Below are positions 41,204 to 51,069 of a stretch of DNA of 64,000 nt, piece by piece. The stretch comes from Bacteroidia bacterium (GTDB lineage Bacteria; Bacteroidota; Bacteroidia; M30B66). Positions within the stretch are counted from its first letter, which is position 1, and every line of letters begins with the position of its first letter. The position numbers were made by a program, and so were the translations under genes. The stretch spans positions 1 through 64,000 of the forward strand of contig JAIBAI010000009.1 of NCBI GenBank assembly GCA_019695235.1. The letters run 5' to 3'. The notes under the pieces are model-generated. The model was not told the origin of the DNA, made no database searches, and saw only the letters and a program-made list of their open reading frames with translations.

Positions 41204-43490
41204 GTCTTGATAATGTTAACTGGTTGGCCTTGAGGTCAATGGCTTCCCTTATTTTTCTTTTTTCAAGAGAGGTAAGGTGAAAACTCATTGAAATTATTTC
41301 GTCTTCCGGCCGTGGATAAGGGTTCAAATCCAGCTCCAGTAACGAGATATTCCCCTTATACCATGAGCGTGCATACTCTAACAGTTGTGCATGCGAATAG
41401 TCTTGTATTCGGAACATATTTTCGTAAACATTACCCAATGGCGATATGATAGATTCGGCAAGGGTACTTTTGCCATGGGTTTTCAAATCGAAGTTACGGT
41501 GGTTTTCTCTCACCTGAAGTATTAGAATGCCGGCGGTGTTCTGTTCAATCCATTGCCGGAAGAAAAATAAATATTCAAGGCTTGTTTTTAATCCGAAATT
41601 GTCTCTGAAACCGGCGTCCATCAACTCCATGGTAGGGTTGGTCGGCAGGTCAACCGCCGGAAGTATATAAGGGAAAGTGGCTGACATCCGAATAGCGGTA
41701 GAAAAACGAAGGTTTTCAGCTCCTTGCTCCTTGAAAAAGCGCATAAATTCAATGTCTTCCGGCAAGGTGTAACCATTTAAGCCACCAACACGACTTAAAA
41801 AGGCAAGCGGCTGCGATGAAATGAGCATCCTCCGTCCGTCGTTTATCACCGTTGGCGAAAATATCATAGTCGGGATAACTGCCTTGCTTTCCGCCTTCCG
41901 GTAATCACTCAGTTTTTTATCAAGTACTCCTGCTGTATTCTCATGCAGCGCATATTCAAATTCATAGCCGCGGTCACGGGTATAGAAATAATCGCCAACT
42001 TTTTCCTGTTGGGTTCTGAAAAAAACATCACTTACGGCAAGCGAGAAGCTTACCGGGTTAAGAATATCACGACTGATGCACTCTGCGTAATAAGGATTGA
42101 CAGAATTTAGGGTGTCTGTATGTTGTTGCCGCAGGTACAATTCACGAAAATAGGATGCCCCAATCATTCCGCCGGAAGAGCCTGTTATCAGATGGGTGTT
42201 GCGAAAAAGCTTCCCAGCACTCTTGGTTTGAGCATGTTGCAAGGCAATCATAGTCCACATTGCTGATTTGATGCCCCCGCCACTTACATTTAACAGCACC
42301 ATTACCGGCTTTCCGCTATCTCCCTGCAAGGCATTGGCTTTCCAGTTTTCAAGTCTTTGTATCCCCAACAGGGAGTCACTTTTGCAGGTAGCGGCTATTT
42401 CAGCAATATTGCCCTGACTACCGGAAAGGTCAACACGGTGTTGGTCATATTTTAAGCCATAAGCGCGGCTGCGTTTTCCAAAAGATGCATAAGCCGATAA
42501 GGTATTTATTCCTATTGCCAGAAGTATAAATAGGGTGATTGACCAACCCTTTAGCCAATTGTGAAACGCACTGGCCAGCATAAGCCACATGGTAAAACTT
42601 AAAAATATACTGGCTCCGGCAGGGATAAACATTGCAGGAATGGTGCGGAAATAGCCCATGATGAATATCAACACCACCACCACAATTTCGAAAATGGCGG
42701 CCACAGAATGGTTCTGAACGAATACCGCCTGAATCATTCCAGGGTCATAATGTGAGGTGTCGCGAGTGAGGTTAATGGTAAAAAGATGGGCAAAATAATT
42801 GTCTACAAAAACTACCTGCTCGTTCTTTACCTGATGCGAAACACGTTTCCATTCTTTACCTGATAGCTGTATCCGGCGCGACTTTCTATTTTGCTTTTTG
42901 TGAACAGTATCCACTCCGAAGATGCGAAATACATCCTTACTGACTTTTATAAAATAACCGATGCTAAGCAGCAGAAAGGTGCAAAGACCAATATATAAGC
43001 CTGATAAATGGAGCAGAATACCACCCAGAGAGCCAAATTCATTCCGGTATTGAAATACAATAATATTATACGTGTAAAACCCAATAAAAAACAGGGGTAT
43101 TAAAGAGTTGTTCCAGATGTATTTTAGAAATGGCTTTGAAAGCGCAGCAAGAAACGGAAAGCGGTTGCTATTAACAATATAGCTTGCAATGTGAAACGCA
43201 ATGATAAATGCCCCGCAGCAAAACCCTACCAAAAACCACGAAAGAAAGTCAACGTTACCGAGGTACTCAGGGTCTAAAAACAAATAGGGTATACCGAAGT
43301 CATTGCCAAAAGACCGCGTAACAAATGCAAATAAAATGACCCAGAAAAAAAGCAGCAATTGATTGTGCTTTAGATGAACCATCAGCAATTGCACCGGAAA
43401 CGAGTACCGGATACGATAGAACAAATGGTTAGAATCTGTATGCATGCTTAGGTTTAACGAAGGTAAATGCAGTGATGATATACCTTTCAA
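41181..43490 (-). CDS. Patatin-like phospholipase with N-terminal membrane domain
   Basis: A 769-residue protein. Residues ~30-340 hold several hydrophobic segments (LLLFFWVILFAFVTRSFG, FLSWFLVGFCCGAFIIAFHI, LCTFLLLSIGYFI and others), so the protein is polytopic. Residues ~395-700 are a patatin domain: oxyanion loop NVSGGGIKSA near 400-409, nucleophile in GSSGGMIG near 437, and the dyad Asp in MDAGFRDNFG near 625. It probably hydrolyses acyl esters of membrane lipids with the active site facing one side of the inner membrane. A start at the internal ATG (43445) cannot be excluded. Physiological role unknown. Confidence 0.85.
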   Translation of the reverse strand: MKGISSLHLPSLNLSMHTDSNHLFYRIRYSFPVQLLMVHLKHNQLLLFFWVILFAFVTRSFGNDFGIPYLFLDPEYLGNVDFLSWFLVGFCCGAFIIAFHIASYIVNSNRFPFLAALSKPFLKYIWNNSLIPLFFIGFYTYNIIVFQYRNEFGSLGGILLHLSGLYIGLCTFLLLSIGYFIKVSKDVFRIFGVDTVHKKQNRKSRRIQLSGKEWKRVSHQVKNEQVVFVDNYFAHLFTINLTRDTSHYDPGMIQAVFVQNHSVAAIFEIVVVVLIFIMGYFRTIPAMFIPAGASIFLSFTMWLMLASAFHNWLKGWSITLFILLAIGINTLSAYASFGKRSRAYGLKYDQHRVDLSGSQGNIAEIAATCKSDSLLGIQRLENWKANALQGDSGKPVMVLLNVSGGGIKSAMWTMIALQHAQTKSAGKLFRNTHLITGSSGGMIGASYFRELYLRQQHTDTLNSVNPYYAECISRDILNPVSFSLAVSDVFFRTQQEKVGDYFYTRDRGYEFEYALHENTAGVLDKKLSDYRKAESKAVIPTMIFSPTVINDGRRMLISSQPLAFLSRVGGLNGYTLPEDIEFMRFFKEQGAENLRFSTAIRMSATFPYILPAVDLPTNPTMELMDAGFRDNFGLKTSLEYLFFFRQWIEQNTAGILILQVRENHRNFDLKTHGKSTLAESIISPLGNVYENMFRIQDYSHAQLLEYARSWYKGNISLLELDLNPYPRPEDEIISMSFHLTSLEKRKIREAIDLKANQLTLSRLNQELAR

Positions 43491-43566
43491 TAGCGGTACA
43501 CTATTTATTAACGTACATAATTCAATTCAGTTTAGTGGCTGTAGGTGGCAAATCATGCATCAGGCA

Positions 43567-43574
43567 TATATTTG
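43567..43574 (+). promoter_or_regulatory. -7 element of the permease gene, four bases from the GTG
   Basis: TATATTTG is a perfect -7 element, separated by ACCT (43575-43578) from the GTG start at 43579. Confidence 0.5.
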
Positions 43575-43578
43575 ACCT

Positions 43579-45303
43579 GTGAAATTTTCAACGCTCTTCA
43601 GGAGAAAGATAATTGAAACCTCGTCTGAGGTGGATGCAGGAGGCTTAAAGGCTCCGGAAATGGTACGCAATCTCAGCCTGAAAGACCTCACCTTTATGGG
43701 CATTGCTGCAATTATCGGGGCAGGGATATTCTCTACCATCGGCAATGCAAGCTTTCATGGCGGACCGGCTGTAAGTCTGTTGTTTGTCTTTACAGCCATT
43801 GCCTGTACCTTCTCGGCACTTTGTTATGCACAGTTTGCGTCTTCTGTACCACTGAGCGGTAGCGCATATACTTATGCCTACGTGACTTTCGGCGAGCTAA
43901 TAGCGTGGATGATAGGATGGGCATTGATTGTAGAATACGCCATCGGCAACATTGCGGTAGCCATTTCCTGGTCTGATTATTTTACCGGGCTTTTAAGAGG
44001 AATGACCGGAATAGAAGTGCCCCCCTGGCTTTCAATGGATTATTTATCGGCTTCAAGGGGCTTTGAAGAAGTAAATTCCCTGCTGGCTGCAGGTCAAACG
44101 CTCAGTGATTTACCAATCTACCAGCAGGAAGCCTGGCTGGCATGGACGAATGCTCCGGTGCTTGCCGGGCTTCGTTGCATTTTAGATATTCCGGCACTGG
44201 CTATTGTTTTCCTTATTACTGCCCTTGTTTACCGGGGCATACATGAATCAAAGAATGTTGCAAACTTGTTTGTTTACCTGAAGTTGGGGGTTATTTTATT
44301 AGTGATTGTTGCCGGTGTGTTTTATGTAAATCCTGATAATTGGAGTCCTTTTGCACCCAATGGTATTCGTGGGGTTTTACAGGGTGTTTCGTCTGTGTTC
44401 TTTGCCTACATCGGCTTTGATGCACTTTCTACCACAGCCGAAGAATGCAAAAACCCTAAACGTGATTTGCCACGGGCTATGATTTATTCACTGGTAATAT
44501 GCACGGTGCTGTATATTTTAATTACCCTGGTGCTTACGGGCATGGTGAGTTACACTGAGTTGGCACTGGGCGACCCGCTTTCGTATGTTTTTGAGAGGGT
44601 AGGTTTACATTGGGTGTCGGGTATTGTAGCTGCTTCAGCCGTGGTGGCTATTACAAGTGTATTGCTGGTGTTTCAGTTAGGCCAGCCCCGCATCTGGATG
44701 AGTATGAGCCGTGATGGTTTGTTGCCCAGGAAGTTCGCCCGCCTGCATCCACGTTATCGCACCCCTGCGTTTTCAACAATTATTACAGGGCTCCTAGTGG
44801 CAATACCTGCATTGTTCATGAATCTCAAAGAAGTAACTGACCTGAGCAGTATCGGCACACTTTTCGCATTTATTGTGGTTTGTGCCGGCGTATTGCGGAT
44901 GGACCCAAAAGAGGTTAAAAAATCAGGGGCATTTACGGTACCTTATTTTAATGGTCGTTGGGTTTTACCAGTTTTGTTTATCATCATTACCCTCATTGTT
45001 TTGGTACAGTTTCCTGATTGGTTTGGCACGTTTTTTAACTTCTCTGATGATTCTTTTGAAAGTTTCTCGCATAAAATTCCAATGCTTTCGTTTATAGGCT
45101 TGAGTGTTTTTATGGTCAAAGAAACCTTTGTCAAAAACCTGTCACTGATACCTGTACTGGGCCTTCTCACCAACTTTTACCTGATGACCGAACTGGGCTT
45201 TAGCAATTGGGCGTTTTTCTTCCTATGGCTGATGGCAGGCCTGGTAGTATATTTTACCTACGGGGTACGCCATAGCAAAGCCAAACCTGTAGGGGCAGGG
45301 TAA
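43579..45303 (+). CDS. APC-superfamily amino acid permease
   Basis: A 574-residue inner-membrane transporter of the amino acid-polyamine-organocation family, cationic amino acid transporter type. The substrate motif MGIAAIIGAGIFSTIGNAS near 46-64 (helix 1 GxGIF) and IGFDALSTTAEECKNPKRDLP near 278-298 are typical, with about 12-14 hydrophobic helices. There is an inserted loop after the third helix (~140-190). The start is GTG at 43579, since the next in-frame Met (43663) would remove the cytoplasmic N-terminus, and a -7 element sits directly before it. Substrate not assignable. Confidence 0.9.
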   Translation: MKFSTLFRRKIIETSSEVDAGGLKAPEMVRNLSLKDLTFMGIAAIIGAGIFSTIGNASFHGGPAVSLLFVFTAIACTFSALCYAQFASSVPLSGSAYTYAYVTFGELIAWMIGWALIVEYAIGNIAVAISWSDYFTGLLRGMTGIEVPPWLSMDYLSASRGFEEVNSLLAAGQTLSDLPIYQQEAWLAWTNAPVLAGLRCILDIPALAIVFLITALVYRGIHESKNVANLFVYLKLGVILLVIVAGVFYVNPDNWSPFAPNGIRGVLQGVSSVFFAYIGFDALSTTAEECKNPKRDLPRAMIYSLVICTVLYILITLVLTGMVSYTELALGDPLSYVFERVGLHWVSGIVAASAVVAITSVLLVFQLGQPRIWMSMSRDGLLPRKFARLHPRYRTPAFSTIITGLLVAIPALFMNLKEVTDLSSIGTLFAFIVVCAGVLRMDPKEVKKSGAFTVPYFNGRWVLPVLFIIITLIVLVQFPDWFGTFFNFSDDSFESFSHKIPMLSFIGLSVFMVKETFVKNLSLIPVLGLLTNFYLMTELGFSNWAFFFLWLMAGLVVYFTYGVRHSKAKPVGAG

Positions 45304-45329
45304 CAATACTTATATCCTGAAGGAGGCTT

Positions 45330-46520
45330 TTACGCAATAATGCCCATGCTTTTACCCACTTTGGTAAAGGCAGCTACAGCTTTTTCAAGGTGATGTCTTT
45401 CATGGGCAGCTGAAATCTGTACCCTGATTCGGGCCTGGTCTTTCGGTACTACCGGATAAAAGAAGCCAATTACATAGATGCCTTCCGCAAGCAGCTTCTC
45501 GGCAAATTCCTGTGCTACTCTGGCATCATACAACATGATTGGGCAAATAGGATGAATCCCTTCCTTGATGTCGAAGCCCGCAGCCTTCATTTGCGACCTG
45601 AACCATGCTGTGTTTTCCATTAGTTTATCCCGCAGTGCCGTAGTAGAACTAAGTAAATCCATAACAGCGATGCCAGCTCCCACAATGGATGGTGCTAATG
45701 AATTTGAAAACAGATAAGGTCTTGAACGCTGGCGTAGCATTGAGATAATCTCTTTCCGGCCGGATGTGAAACCACCCATTGCACCACCCAAAGCTTTTCC
45801 AAGGGTTCCGGTGATGATGTCAATTTTGCCAGTTACCCCACAATGCTCAGCAGTACCTCTTCCTGTTTTGCCTAAAAAACCGGTAGAATGACAATCATCA
45901 ACCATGATCAAAGCCTGGTATTTTTCGGCAAGAGCCACGATTTTATCTAATTGTGCGATATAACCATCCATTGAAAACACCCCATCAGTAACAATAATGC
46001 GGTAACGCTGTGCCTGTGCTTCTTGCAGCCGGGCTTCAAGGTCAGCCATATTATTGTTTTCATACCGGTAGCGTACTGCTTTGCACAGACGCACCCCATC
46101 AATGATAGAAGCATGATTAAGCGAGTCGGAGATAATAGCATCTTCCGGCCCAAAGAGGGGTTCAAATACACCACCATTTGCATCAAATGCGGCTGCATAA
46201 AGAATGGTGTCTTCCGTTCCTAGAAACGCAGAGATTTTTTCCTCAAGTGTTTTATGGATATCCTGAGTGCCACAAATAAAACGAACGCTGCTCATGCCAA
46301 ACCCGTGGCTGTCTAAAGTCTTATGGGCGGCTTCAATTACTGCCGGATGCGATGAAAGGCCGAGGTAGTTGTTCGCACAGAAGTTAATCACTTCCTGGCC
46401 TGAATTAATTTTTATATCGGCACCCTGCGGGTTGATGATGATGCGTTCTTTTTTAAATAAACCAGCTGATTCAATGGTTGAAAGCTCGTTTTGGAGAAAT
46501 TGCTGAAATGATCCGTACAT
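45330..46520 (-). CDS. kbl: Glycine C-acetyltransferase (2-amino-3-ketobutyrate CoA ligase)
   Basis: PLP enzyme of the alpha-oxoamine synthase family that, with threonine dehydrogenase, splits threonine into glycine and acetyl-CoA. From the ATG at 46520 it is 396 residues, the family length; an upstream ATG at 46571 adds 17 extraneous residues. [13 protein letters not shown] near 48-60, [13 protein letters not shown] near 134-146, [17 protein letters not shown] near 207-223 and the PLP lysine in [15 protein letters not shown] near 238-252 fit. No tdh is in the window. It lies 51 bases after nadC. KBL versus the similar serine palmitoyltransferase is settled by length and the [11 protein letters not shown] motif. 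Confidence 0.93.
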   Translation of the reverse strand: MYGSFQQFLQNELSTIESAGLFKKERIIINPQGADIKINSGQEVINFCANNYLGLSSHPAVIEAAHKTLDSHGFGMSSVRFICGTQDIHKTLEEKISAFLGTEDTILYAAAFDANGGVFEPLFGPEDAIISDSLNHASIIDGVRLCKAVRYRYENNNMADLEARLQEAQAQRYRIIVTDGVFSMDGYIAQLDKIVALAEKYQALIMVDDCHSTGFLGKTGRGTAEHCGVTGKIDIITGTLGKALGGAMGGFTSGRKEIISMLRQRSRPYLFSNSLAPSIVGAGIAVMDLLSSTTALRDKLMENTAWFRSQMKAAGFDIKEGIHPICPIMLYDARVAQEFAEKLLAEGIYVIGFFYPVVPKDQARIRVQISAAHERHHLEKAVAAFTKVGKSMGIIA

Positions 46521-46571
46521 GGTGCCTTTTTTGTGGCGCGAAGTTAAAAAATGATGTGAATACTGTTGCAA

Positions 46572-47429
46572 TTAACAGGCTTTCAGACTAAGATCGAGAC
46601 TGCGTACCTGATGGGTCAACGCTCCAATGGAGATGAAGTCAACACCCGTCTGTGCATATTCAAGCAGATTGTGTTCTCCAATACCGCCAGAGGCCTCGGT
46701 TTGGTACTTTTTATCAATCAATTGAAGGGCTTCTGGAATAGTCTCAGGCCGGAAGTTATCGAGCATAATTCTTTGCACTCCACCTTTTCGCATGATCTGC
46801 TCCACCTCGTTAAGATTGCGGGCTTCAATTTCAATGTTCAGTTCTAATTTATTTGCAATCAAATAGGCACGTGTGCGTTCAATTGCCTGGGCAATGCCAC
46901 CAGCGTATTCAATATGATTGTCTTTTATCATCACCATGTCGAACAAGCCCATCCGGTGGTTTAGTCCGCCCCCCGTTAGCACCGCCCATTTCTCCAGTAC
47001 CCTCATGCCCGGTGATGTTTTGCGGGTGTCAAGCAGCACAGCCGGAGTGTGGCTAATCAGGCTGCTAAGTTTTTTGGTAAAAGTTGCAATCCCGCTCATG
47101 CGCTGCATACAGTTGAGCAACAATCGTTCGGCGAGAAGTATTGATTGTGCAGGTCCTTCAATAAAAAATGCTGTCATGCCCGGCAATATATCAGCTCCCT
47201 CTTGAAGGCGAAAATCTATTTTTAAGGCAGGGTCAACTTGTTGGCAAACCCGTTTGGCAATATCTAAACCGCAGAGCACACCGGGCTCCTTCACCAGTAA
47301 ATGCGCTTTTTGGCAGGCTTCAGCCGGAATACAAGCCAAACTGGTATGGTCACCTGTTCCGGTGTCCTCATCGAGGGCCAATTGAATCAGCCGGTGCACC
47401 AGCTCTTCCTGAAAGTTGTTGAGAATCAA
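46572..47429 (-). CDS. nadC: Nicotinate-nucleotide pyrophosphorylase (carboxylating)
   Basis: Converts quinolinate and PRPP to nicotinate mononucleotide in de novo NAD synthesis. The 285-residue protein shows DEDTGTGDHTS near 20-30, LNCMQRMSGIATFTKKL near 107-123, LDTRKTSPGMRVLEKWAVLTGGG near 138-160 and MIKDNHIEYAGG near 170-181. nadA and nadB are not in the window. It overlaps the DUF4783 gene by 4 bases, an arrangement suggesting one transcript with kbl at its end. Confidence 0.96.
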   Translation of the reverse strand: MILNNFQEELVHRLIQLALDEDTGTGDHTSLACIPAEACQKAHLLVKEPGVLCGLDIAKRVCQQVDPALKIDFRLQEGADILPGMTAFFIEGPAQSILLAERLLLNCMQRMSGIATFTKKLSSLISHTPAVLLDTRKTSPGMRVLEKWAVLTGGGLNHRMGLFDMVMIKDNHIEYAGGIAQAIERTRAYLIANKLELNIEIEARNLNEVEQIMRKGGVQRIMLDNFRPETIPEALQLIDKKYQTEASGGIGEHNLLEYAQTGVDFISIGALTHQVRSLDLSLKAC

Positions 47430-47812
47430 TGGGTAGACTTTTCGGGTTCAATACTTAATTGTTGCAGAAATTCCTGGTTGCCAATTCTGCGAATGACAAA
47501 ATAAATTCGAAATTGCTTGTGTTGGGTACTCAGATAGGTGCCAATTCCATATTGAGAGGCTCCGGAGCCAGCGGGTTGGTGGGTCAATCTGAATTGCAAG
47601 GGAGGGTTTTTTTGAAAGAAACCGCGCATGATTTGTTCAGCCTGGGCCTTTGAGTACATGTCTTCCTTCCCTGCTAAAGTAAGGTCAATATTGGTCCCAA
47701 AATGCTTCGCCAATTCTTTGGCATTGCCTGTACGAATGCAGGTTGCAATCTCCTGGCTGATATCAACAAACAGCGCAAGACATAAGAATATGGTTGCCAA
47801 AATGGCCTTCAT
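47426..47812 (-). CDS. DUF4783 domain protein, secreted
   Basis: A 128-residue protein with an N-terminal signal-like stretch (MKAILATIFLCLALFVDIS). The rest (IATCIRTGNAKELAKHFGTN, SKAQAEQIMRGFFQKNPPLQF, GIGTYLSTQHKQFRIYFVI) fits the NTF2-like DUF4783 family common in Bacteroidota, often directly upstream of nadC. No catalytic residues are known. A -7 element TATCTTTG lies on the minus strand at 47873-47880, 60 bases upstream. Function unknown. Confidence 0.82.
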   Translation of the reverse strand: MKAILATIFLCLALFVDISQEIATCIRTGNAKELAKHFGTNIDLTLAGKEDMYSKAQAEQIMRGFFQKNPPLQFRLTHQPAGSGASQYGIGTYLSTQHKQFRIYFVIRRIGNQEFLQQLSIEPEKSTH

Positions 47813-47872
47813 GAATAGTTAAGGTCATTCAAAAACCAAGCCAGATAAGCAGTCAAGCATGGAATTTTGGGG

Positions 47873-47880
47873 CAAAGATA
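47873..47880 (-). promoter_or_regulatory. -7 element of the DUF4783-nadC operon
   Basis: On the minus strand this reads TATCTTTG, matching TAnnTTTG; no clear -33 TTG. Confidence 0.4.
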
Positions 47881-47925
47881 TGATATCATGTGTTGAATCA
47901 TTGATAGAAAGCGTAACTTCACGCT

Positions 47926-48399
47926 ATGAAAATCAGGTTGCTGCAAATTGGTAAAACCCAGCATGATTATTTATTGCAGGGTGTCTCTTTTTATGAACAA
48001 CGTTTGAAGCATTACCTGCCCTTTGTTTGTGAAACCATTCCTTCGCCTAAACTGCCATCAGGCTCAACAGCAGCGCATGTGAAATTAAAAGAAGGCGATT
48101 TGATTCTTTCAAGGTTACAAGTTGATGAGCGCTTAATCTTACTCGATGAAAAGGGTAAAAAGTTCAATTCTCCGGGTTTTGCTGACTTTTTACAAAAAAG
48201 GATGAATGAAGGCCACAAGTCGCTTACTTTTCTTGTTGGAGGAGCCTACGGCTTTTCAGACCAGGTGTACAGCCGGGCCAACTGGCAAGTGTCTTTATCA
48301 GATATGACCTTTTCGCACCAATTGGTTCGTTTGTTATTTATGGAACAACTGTATCGTTCTATGACCATTCTGAACAACCACCCTTACCATCACGAATGA
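47926..48399 (+). CDS. rlmH: 23S rRNA (pseudouridine-1915 N3)-methyltransferase RlmH
   Basis: SPOUT-class SAM methyltransferase acting on the 70S ribosome at position 1915. The 157-residue protein has the trefoil-knot motif FLVGGAYGFSDQVYSRANWQVSLSD near 103-127 and MTFSHQLVRLLFMEQLYRSMTILNNHPYHHE at the C-terminus. Length is typical. Upstream, TAACTTCA (6/8 match to TAnnTTTG) lies exactly four bases before the ATG, repeating the geometry seen elsewhere. The last 10 bases overlap the convergent glycosyltransferase gene. Confidence 0.95.
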   Translation: MKIRLLQIGKTQHDYLLQGVSFYEQRLKHYLPFVCETIPSPKLPSGSTAAHVKLKEGDLILSRLQVDERLILLDEKGKKFNSPGFADFLQKRMNEGHKSLTFLVGGAYGFSDQVYSRANWQVSLSDMTFSHQLVRLLFMEQLYRSMTILNNHPYHHE

Positions 48400-49616
48400 A
48401 GCCGGGCATAGATTTTCTCATATCGTCTAACGCCTTCTTCTAACGAGAACATTGCCCTGGCACAATGAATATTATTGTTCCGGTTGGCTTTAAGCAGCTC
48501 GTCAATTTGCGCTATACTCCTGCTCATTTCTTCTTTGCTAAGTGAGTTGATAATCAGTCCGTTGCCCCCGCTTCTCAAAACACTTTCAACATCTCCGACA
48601 CCTGCATTGCACACCAATGGGATTCCAAGTCCCATTAGTTCGGCCATTTTTGTCGGCGAGGAAGCTTTTTTTGAATACAATGGCCGGATGAAAAAGAGCG
48701 AAAGGTCTGATAAAGAAGCCCATGCAGGAACGTCCTTGCGTTCAGCCTTTTCAATAACGATTTTTCCGGGTGCTATATCAGGTAATTGTTTTTTTACCTC
48801 ATTCAGAATTTGTTCGGGCTTGTCAGGACTTATTATTAAAAAAATTGCATGGGGTTTTTTTTCAAGCAGCAGGCCGAAAAATTGTAACATTTCGGGCAAC
48901 ATGTACCAGGTGCCAACCGAACCCAGATACGACACTACAAAGCTTCCGGGAGCGATACCCACCTGTTGGCTAAGGGTTTGCTTTTGTTCAGGGAGAACCT
49001 TTTCGGGCGAAAACAAATCTAAATCAGCACAGCAGGGTATTACATCAATTGACAACTGAGTGCATCCTTGCCAGGATAGTATCTCTGTACGTGCGTTATC
49101 TGTTAATGAAACGATAGCATCGGCATTCAGTAAAAATGCACGCTCTTTTTGTTTAAAGTAATTGTAAATCAAACGGTATAACCAGTTTGAAAGATGCCAG
49201 ATTCCGCCATCAACCCGCTCGTCGGCCCAGAAACCACGCATGTCGAAAATGAATTTTGTTCCAAACCGTTTTTTTGCCCAAAGTCCACAGAGGGCACTGA
49301 TATAACTCCTGCAGTGAACTACCTGTATCTTTTCTTTTTTGATGAATGCAAATGCGCGTTTGCGCATAATAAATATATCATAAATGGTAGAGATAACAGG
49401 CGGTTTTTCGGTGTAGGTGCATGGGACCCATACAATACCGGCGCGTTCAAGTAATGCTTTTATTTGGGCGCCACCTGAGATAAAACGCTCTTTTTTTTCA
49501 AAACTAATCAGCCAAAATTGATGCCCATTCTTTGACAAACCTTGCAGGTAGGGTATTACCTGCGATTGCCCGAGTGGGTCGGTCATCCCATCGTATGATA
49601 TATAGAGTGCTTTCAA
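48390..49616 (-). CDS. Glycosyltransferase, GT4 (GT-B fold)
   Basis: A 408-residue GT-B enzyme. The N-terminal half begins with LYISYDGMTDPLGQSQVIPYL near 4-24, as in family 4 capsule/LPS glycosyltransferases; the C-terminal half has VVSYLGSVGTWYMLPEMLQFF near 231-251 and ASSPTKMAELMGLGIPLVCNAGVGDVE near 333-359, where the Glu binds the nucleotide diphosphate. The sugar is unknown. It lies divergent from the membrane protein gene at 49675 and is probably part of the surface-glycan group up to 57003. Confidence 0.9.
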   Translation of the reverse strand: MKALYISYDGMTDPLGQSQVIPYLQGLSKNGHQFWLISFEKKERFISGGAQIKALLERAGIVWVPCTYTEKPPVISTIYDIFIMRKRAFAFIKKEKIQVVHCRSYISALCGLWAKKRFGTKFIFDMRGFWADERVDGGIWHLSNWLYRLIYNYFKQKERAFLLNADAIVSLTDNARTEILSWQGCTQLSIDVIPCCADLDLFSPEKVLPEQKQTLSQQVGIAPGSFVVSYLGSVGTWYMLPEMLQFFGLLLEKKPHAIFLIISPDKPEQILNEVKKQLPDIAPGKIVIEKAERKDVPAWASLSDLSLFFIRPLYSKKASSPTKMAELMGLGIPLVCNAGVGDVESVLRSGGNGLIINSLSKEEMSRSIAQIDELLKANRNNNIHCARAMFSLEEGVRRYEKIYARLHS

Positions 49617-49674
49617 ATTATCCCCGAAATGATTTTCTTTGCAAGGATGCTAAAATAAGCCATTTCAGACACAG

Positions 49675-51069
49675 ATGGGCAACGAGCTTTTTACAGGGAG
49701 AGACATGGCTTTGATGCCGCTGTATATTGTGGCGGTTCTATTTATTGCGAGAGCGGTAAAGCAACGCAATATTGCCAGCCAGCCTATCTATAAATACTAT
49801 GTGAGGGGGATGATGATGAAGGTATTTGGGGCAGTTGGCTTGTGTTTTATTTACGTATTTTATTATGGTGGGGGCGACACCACAGGGTTTTACGAATCAA
49901 GTCTGCTGCTTTCAAAATTGGTAGCTTATAGTCCGGATGCCTTTTTTTCAGTACTTGCGGGAGACCTGTCGTATGAAAACCTGGGTGAATTTGCCAAGTA
50001 CGGGCTGTGCTGCCCCGATTATTATCGCGACCCGCAATCGTTTGCCGTTGTACGGATTGCAGGTGTTTTAAATTACCTCGGGTTTTTTAGTTATTTCACC
50101 ACCTCTATCTTGTTTGCAGCAATGGCTTATGGTGGAGCATGGAGGCTTTTTATGTTGTTTAATGAACTTTATCCGGGTTTGGAGAAGAAGTTTGCCATCG
50201 CCATTTTGTACATGCCCTCTGTTTTATTCTGGGGTTCAGGTATTTTAAAAGATACTATTACATTTTCTGCGGCCTGCTGGCTGGCATACAGCGTGTACAA
50301 TGTATTTATTAAAAAACACAAGCGGGTAAAGTTCACTGCTGTGCTTTTGTTAAGTTCTTATATTTTAATACTGATAAAACCATATATTTTCGTTGCTATG
50401 CTGCCAGGCTCAGCTATCTGGATATCGTTTGTAAGGGTGAGCAGAATACGGAGTACTGCAATTCGCTTGATGATTGCACCAGCAATAGTGGCAATAGGTT
50501 TGGTGATTTCTTCTACCATCATGGGAGCCTTTTCGTCAGACCTTGGGGCCTTTGCCAGTATTGACACGGCGCTTGACAAGGCAGTGGTAACTAAAAATGA
50601 CCTGACACGTGATGTTTATGGAAAAAACTCATTTAACATTGGCGAGTTCGACGGGTCAATTGGCGGGGCATTGTCAAAATTTCCCCAGGCTGTAATGGCA
50701 GGTCTGTACAGGCCGTTTCTGTGGGAAGCCGGAAGCGTGGTGATTTTGGTTGCGGCCCTTGAAAATACACTGCTATTGCTGCTTACTATTCGCGCTTTTG
50801 CACGTGCCGGAGTTGGCGGCTTCATAAGTCGTGTAACTGCTGAACCTTTATTGTTGTTTTCATTGGTTTTTACCATATTCTTTGCTTTTTCTGTAGGCTT
50901 GTCAACTTCTAATTTCGGGGCATTGGTACGTTATAAAATTCCCTGTGTGCCGTTTTTTATGTCGAGTTTGTTTATTCTTGACAGCCGAAGAAAAGAGGTA
51001 CGACTCCTTGATGAGGAGGAAGAATCGAATGCCGAATTTTCATTATCCGGAAGGCCTTATGAAACTTAA
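49675..51069 (+). CDS. Polytopic membrane protein, polysaccharide polymerase-like
   Basis: A 464-residue protein with about nine to ten hydrophobic segments (PLYIVAVLFIARAV, VFGAVGLCFIYVFYYG, FTAVLLLSSYILILIKPYIF, PLLLFSLVFTIFFAFSVGLS). Periplasmic-looking loops carry an Asp/Asn-rich stretch near 300-330 (DKAVVTKNDLTRDVYGKNSFN). No catalytic motif is visible; the pattern of many helices with large loops beside glycosyltransferases suggests an O-antigen polymerase-like (Wzy) role, but this is inference. The last 11 bases overlap the next gene, so both are expressed together. Confidence 0.65.
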   Translation: MGNELFTGRDMALMPLYIVAVLFIARAVKQRNIASQPIYKYYVRGMMMKVFGAVGLCFIYVFYYGGGDTTGFYESSLLLSKLVAYSPDAFFSVLAGDLSYENLGEFAKYGLCCPDYYRDPQSFAVVRIAGVLNYLGFFSYFTTSILFAAMAYGGAWRLFMLFNELYPGLEKKFAIAILYMPSVLFWGSGILKDTITFSAACWLAYSVYNVFIKKHKRVKFTAVLLLSSYILILIKPYIFVAMLPGSAIWISFVRVSRIRSTAIRLMIAPAIVAIGLVISSTIMGAFSSDLGAFASIDTALDKAVVTKNDLTRDVYGKNSFNIGEFDGSIGGALSKFPQAVMAGLYRPFLWEAGSVVILVAALENTLLLLLTIRAFARAGVGGFISRVTAEPLLLFSLVFTIFFAFSVGLSTSNFGALVRYKIPCVPFFMSSLFILDSRRKEVRLLDEEEESNAEFSLSGRPYET

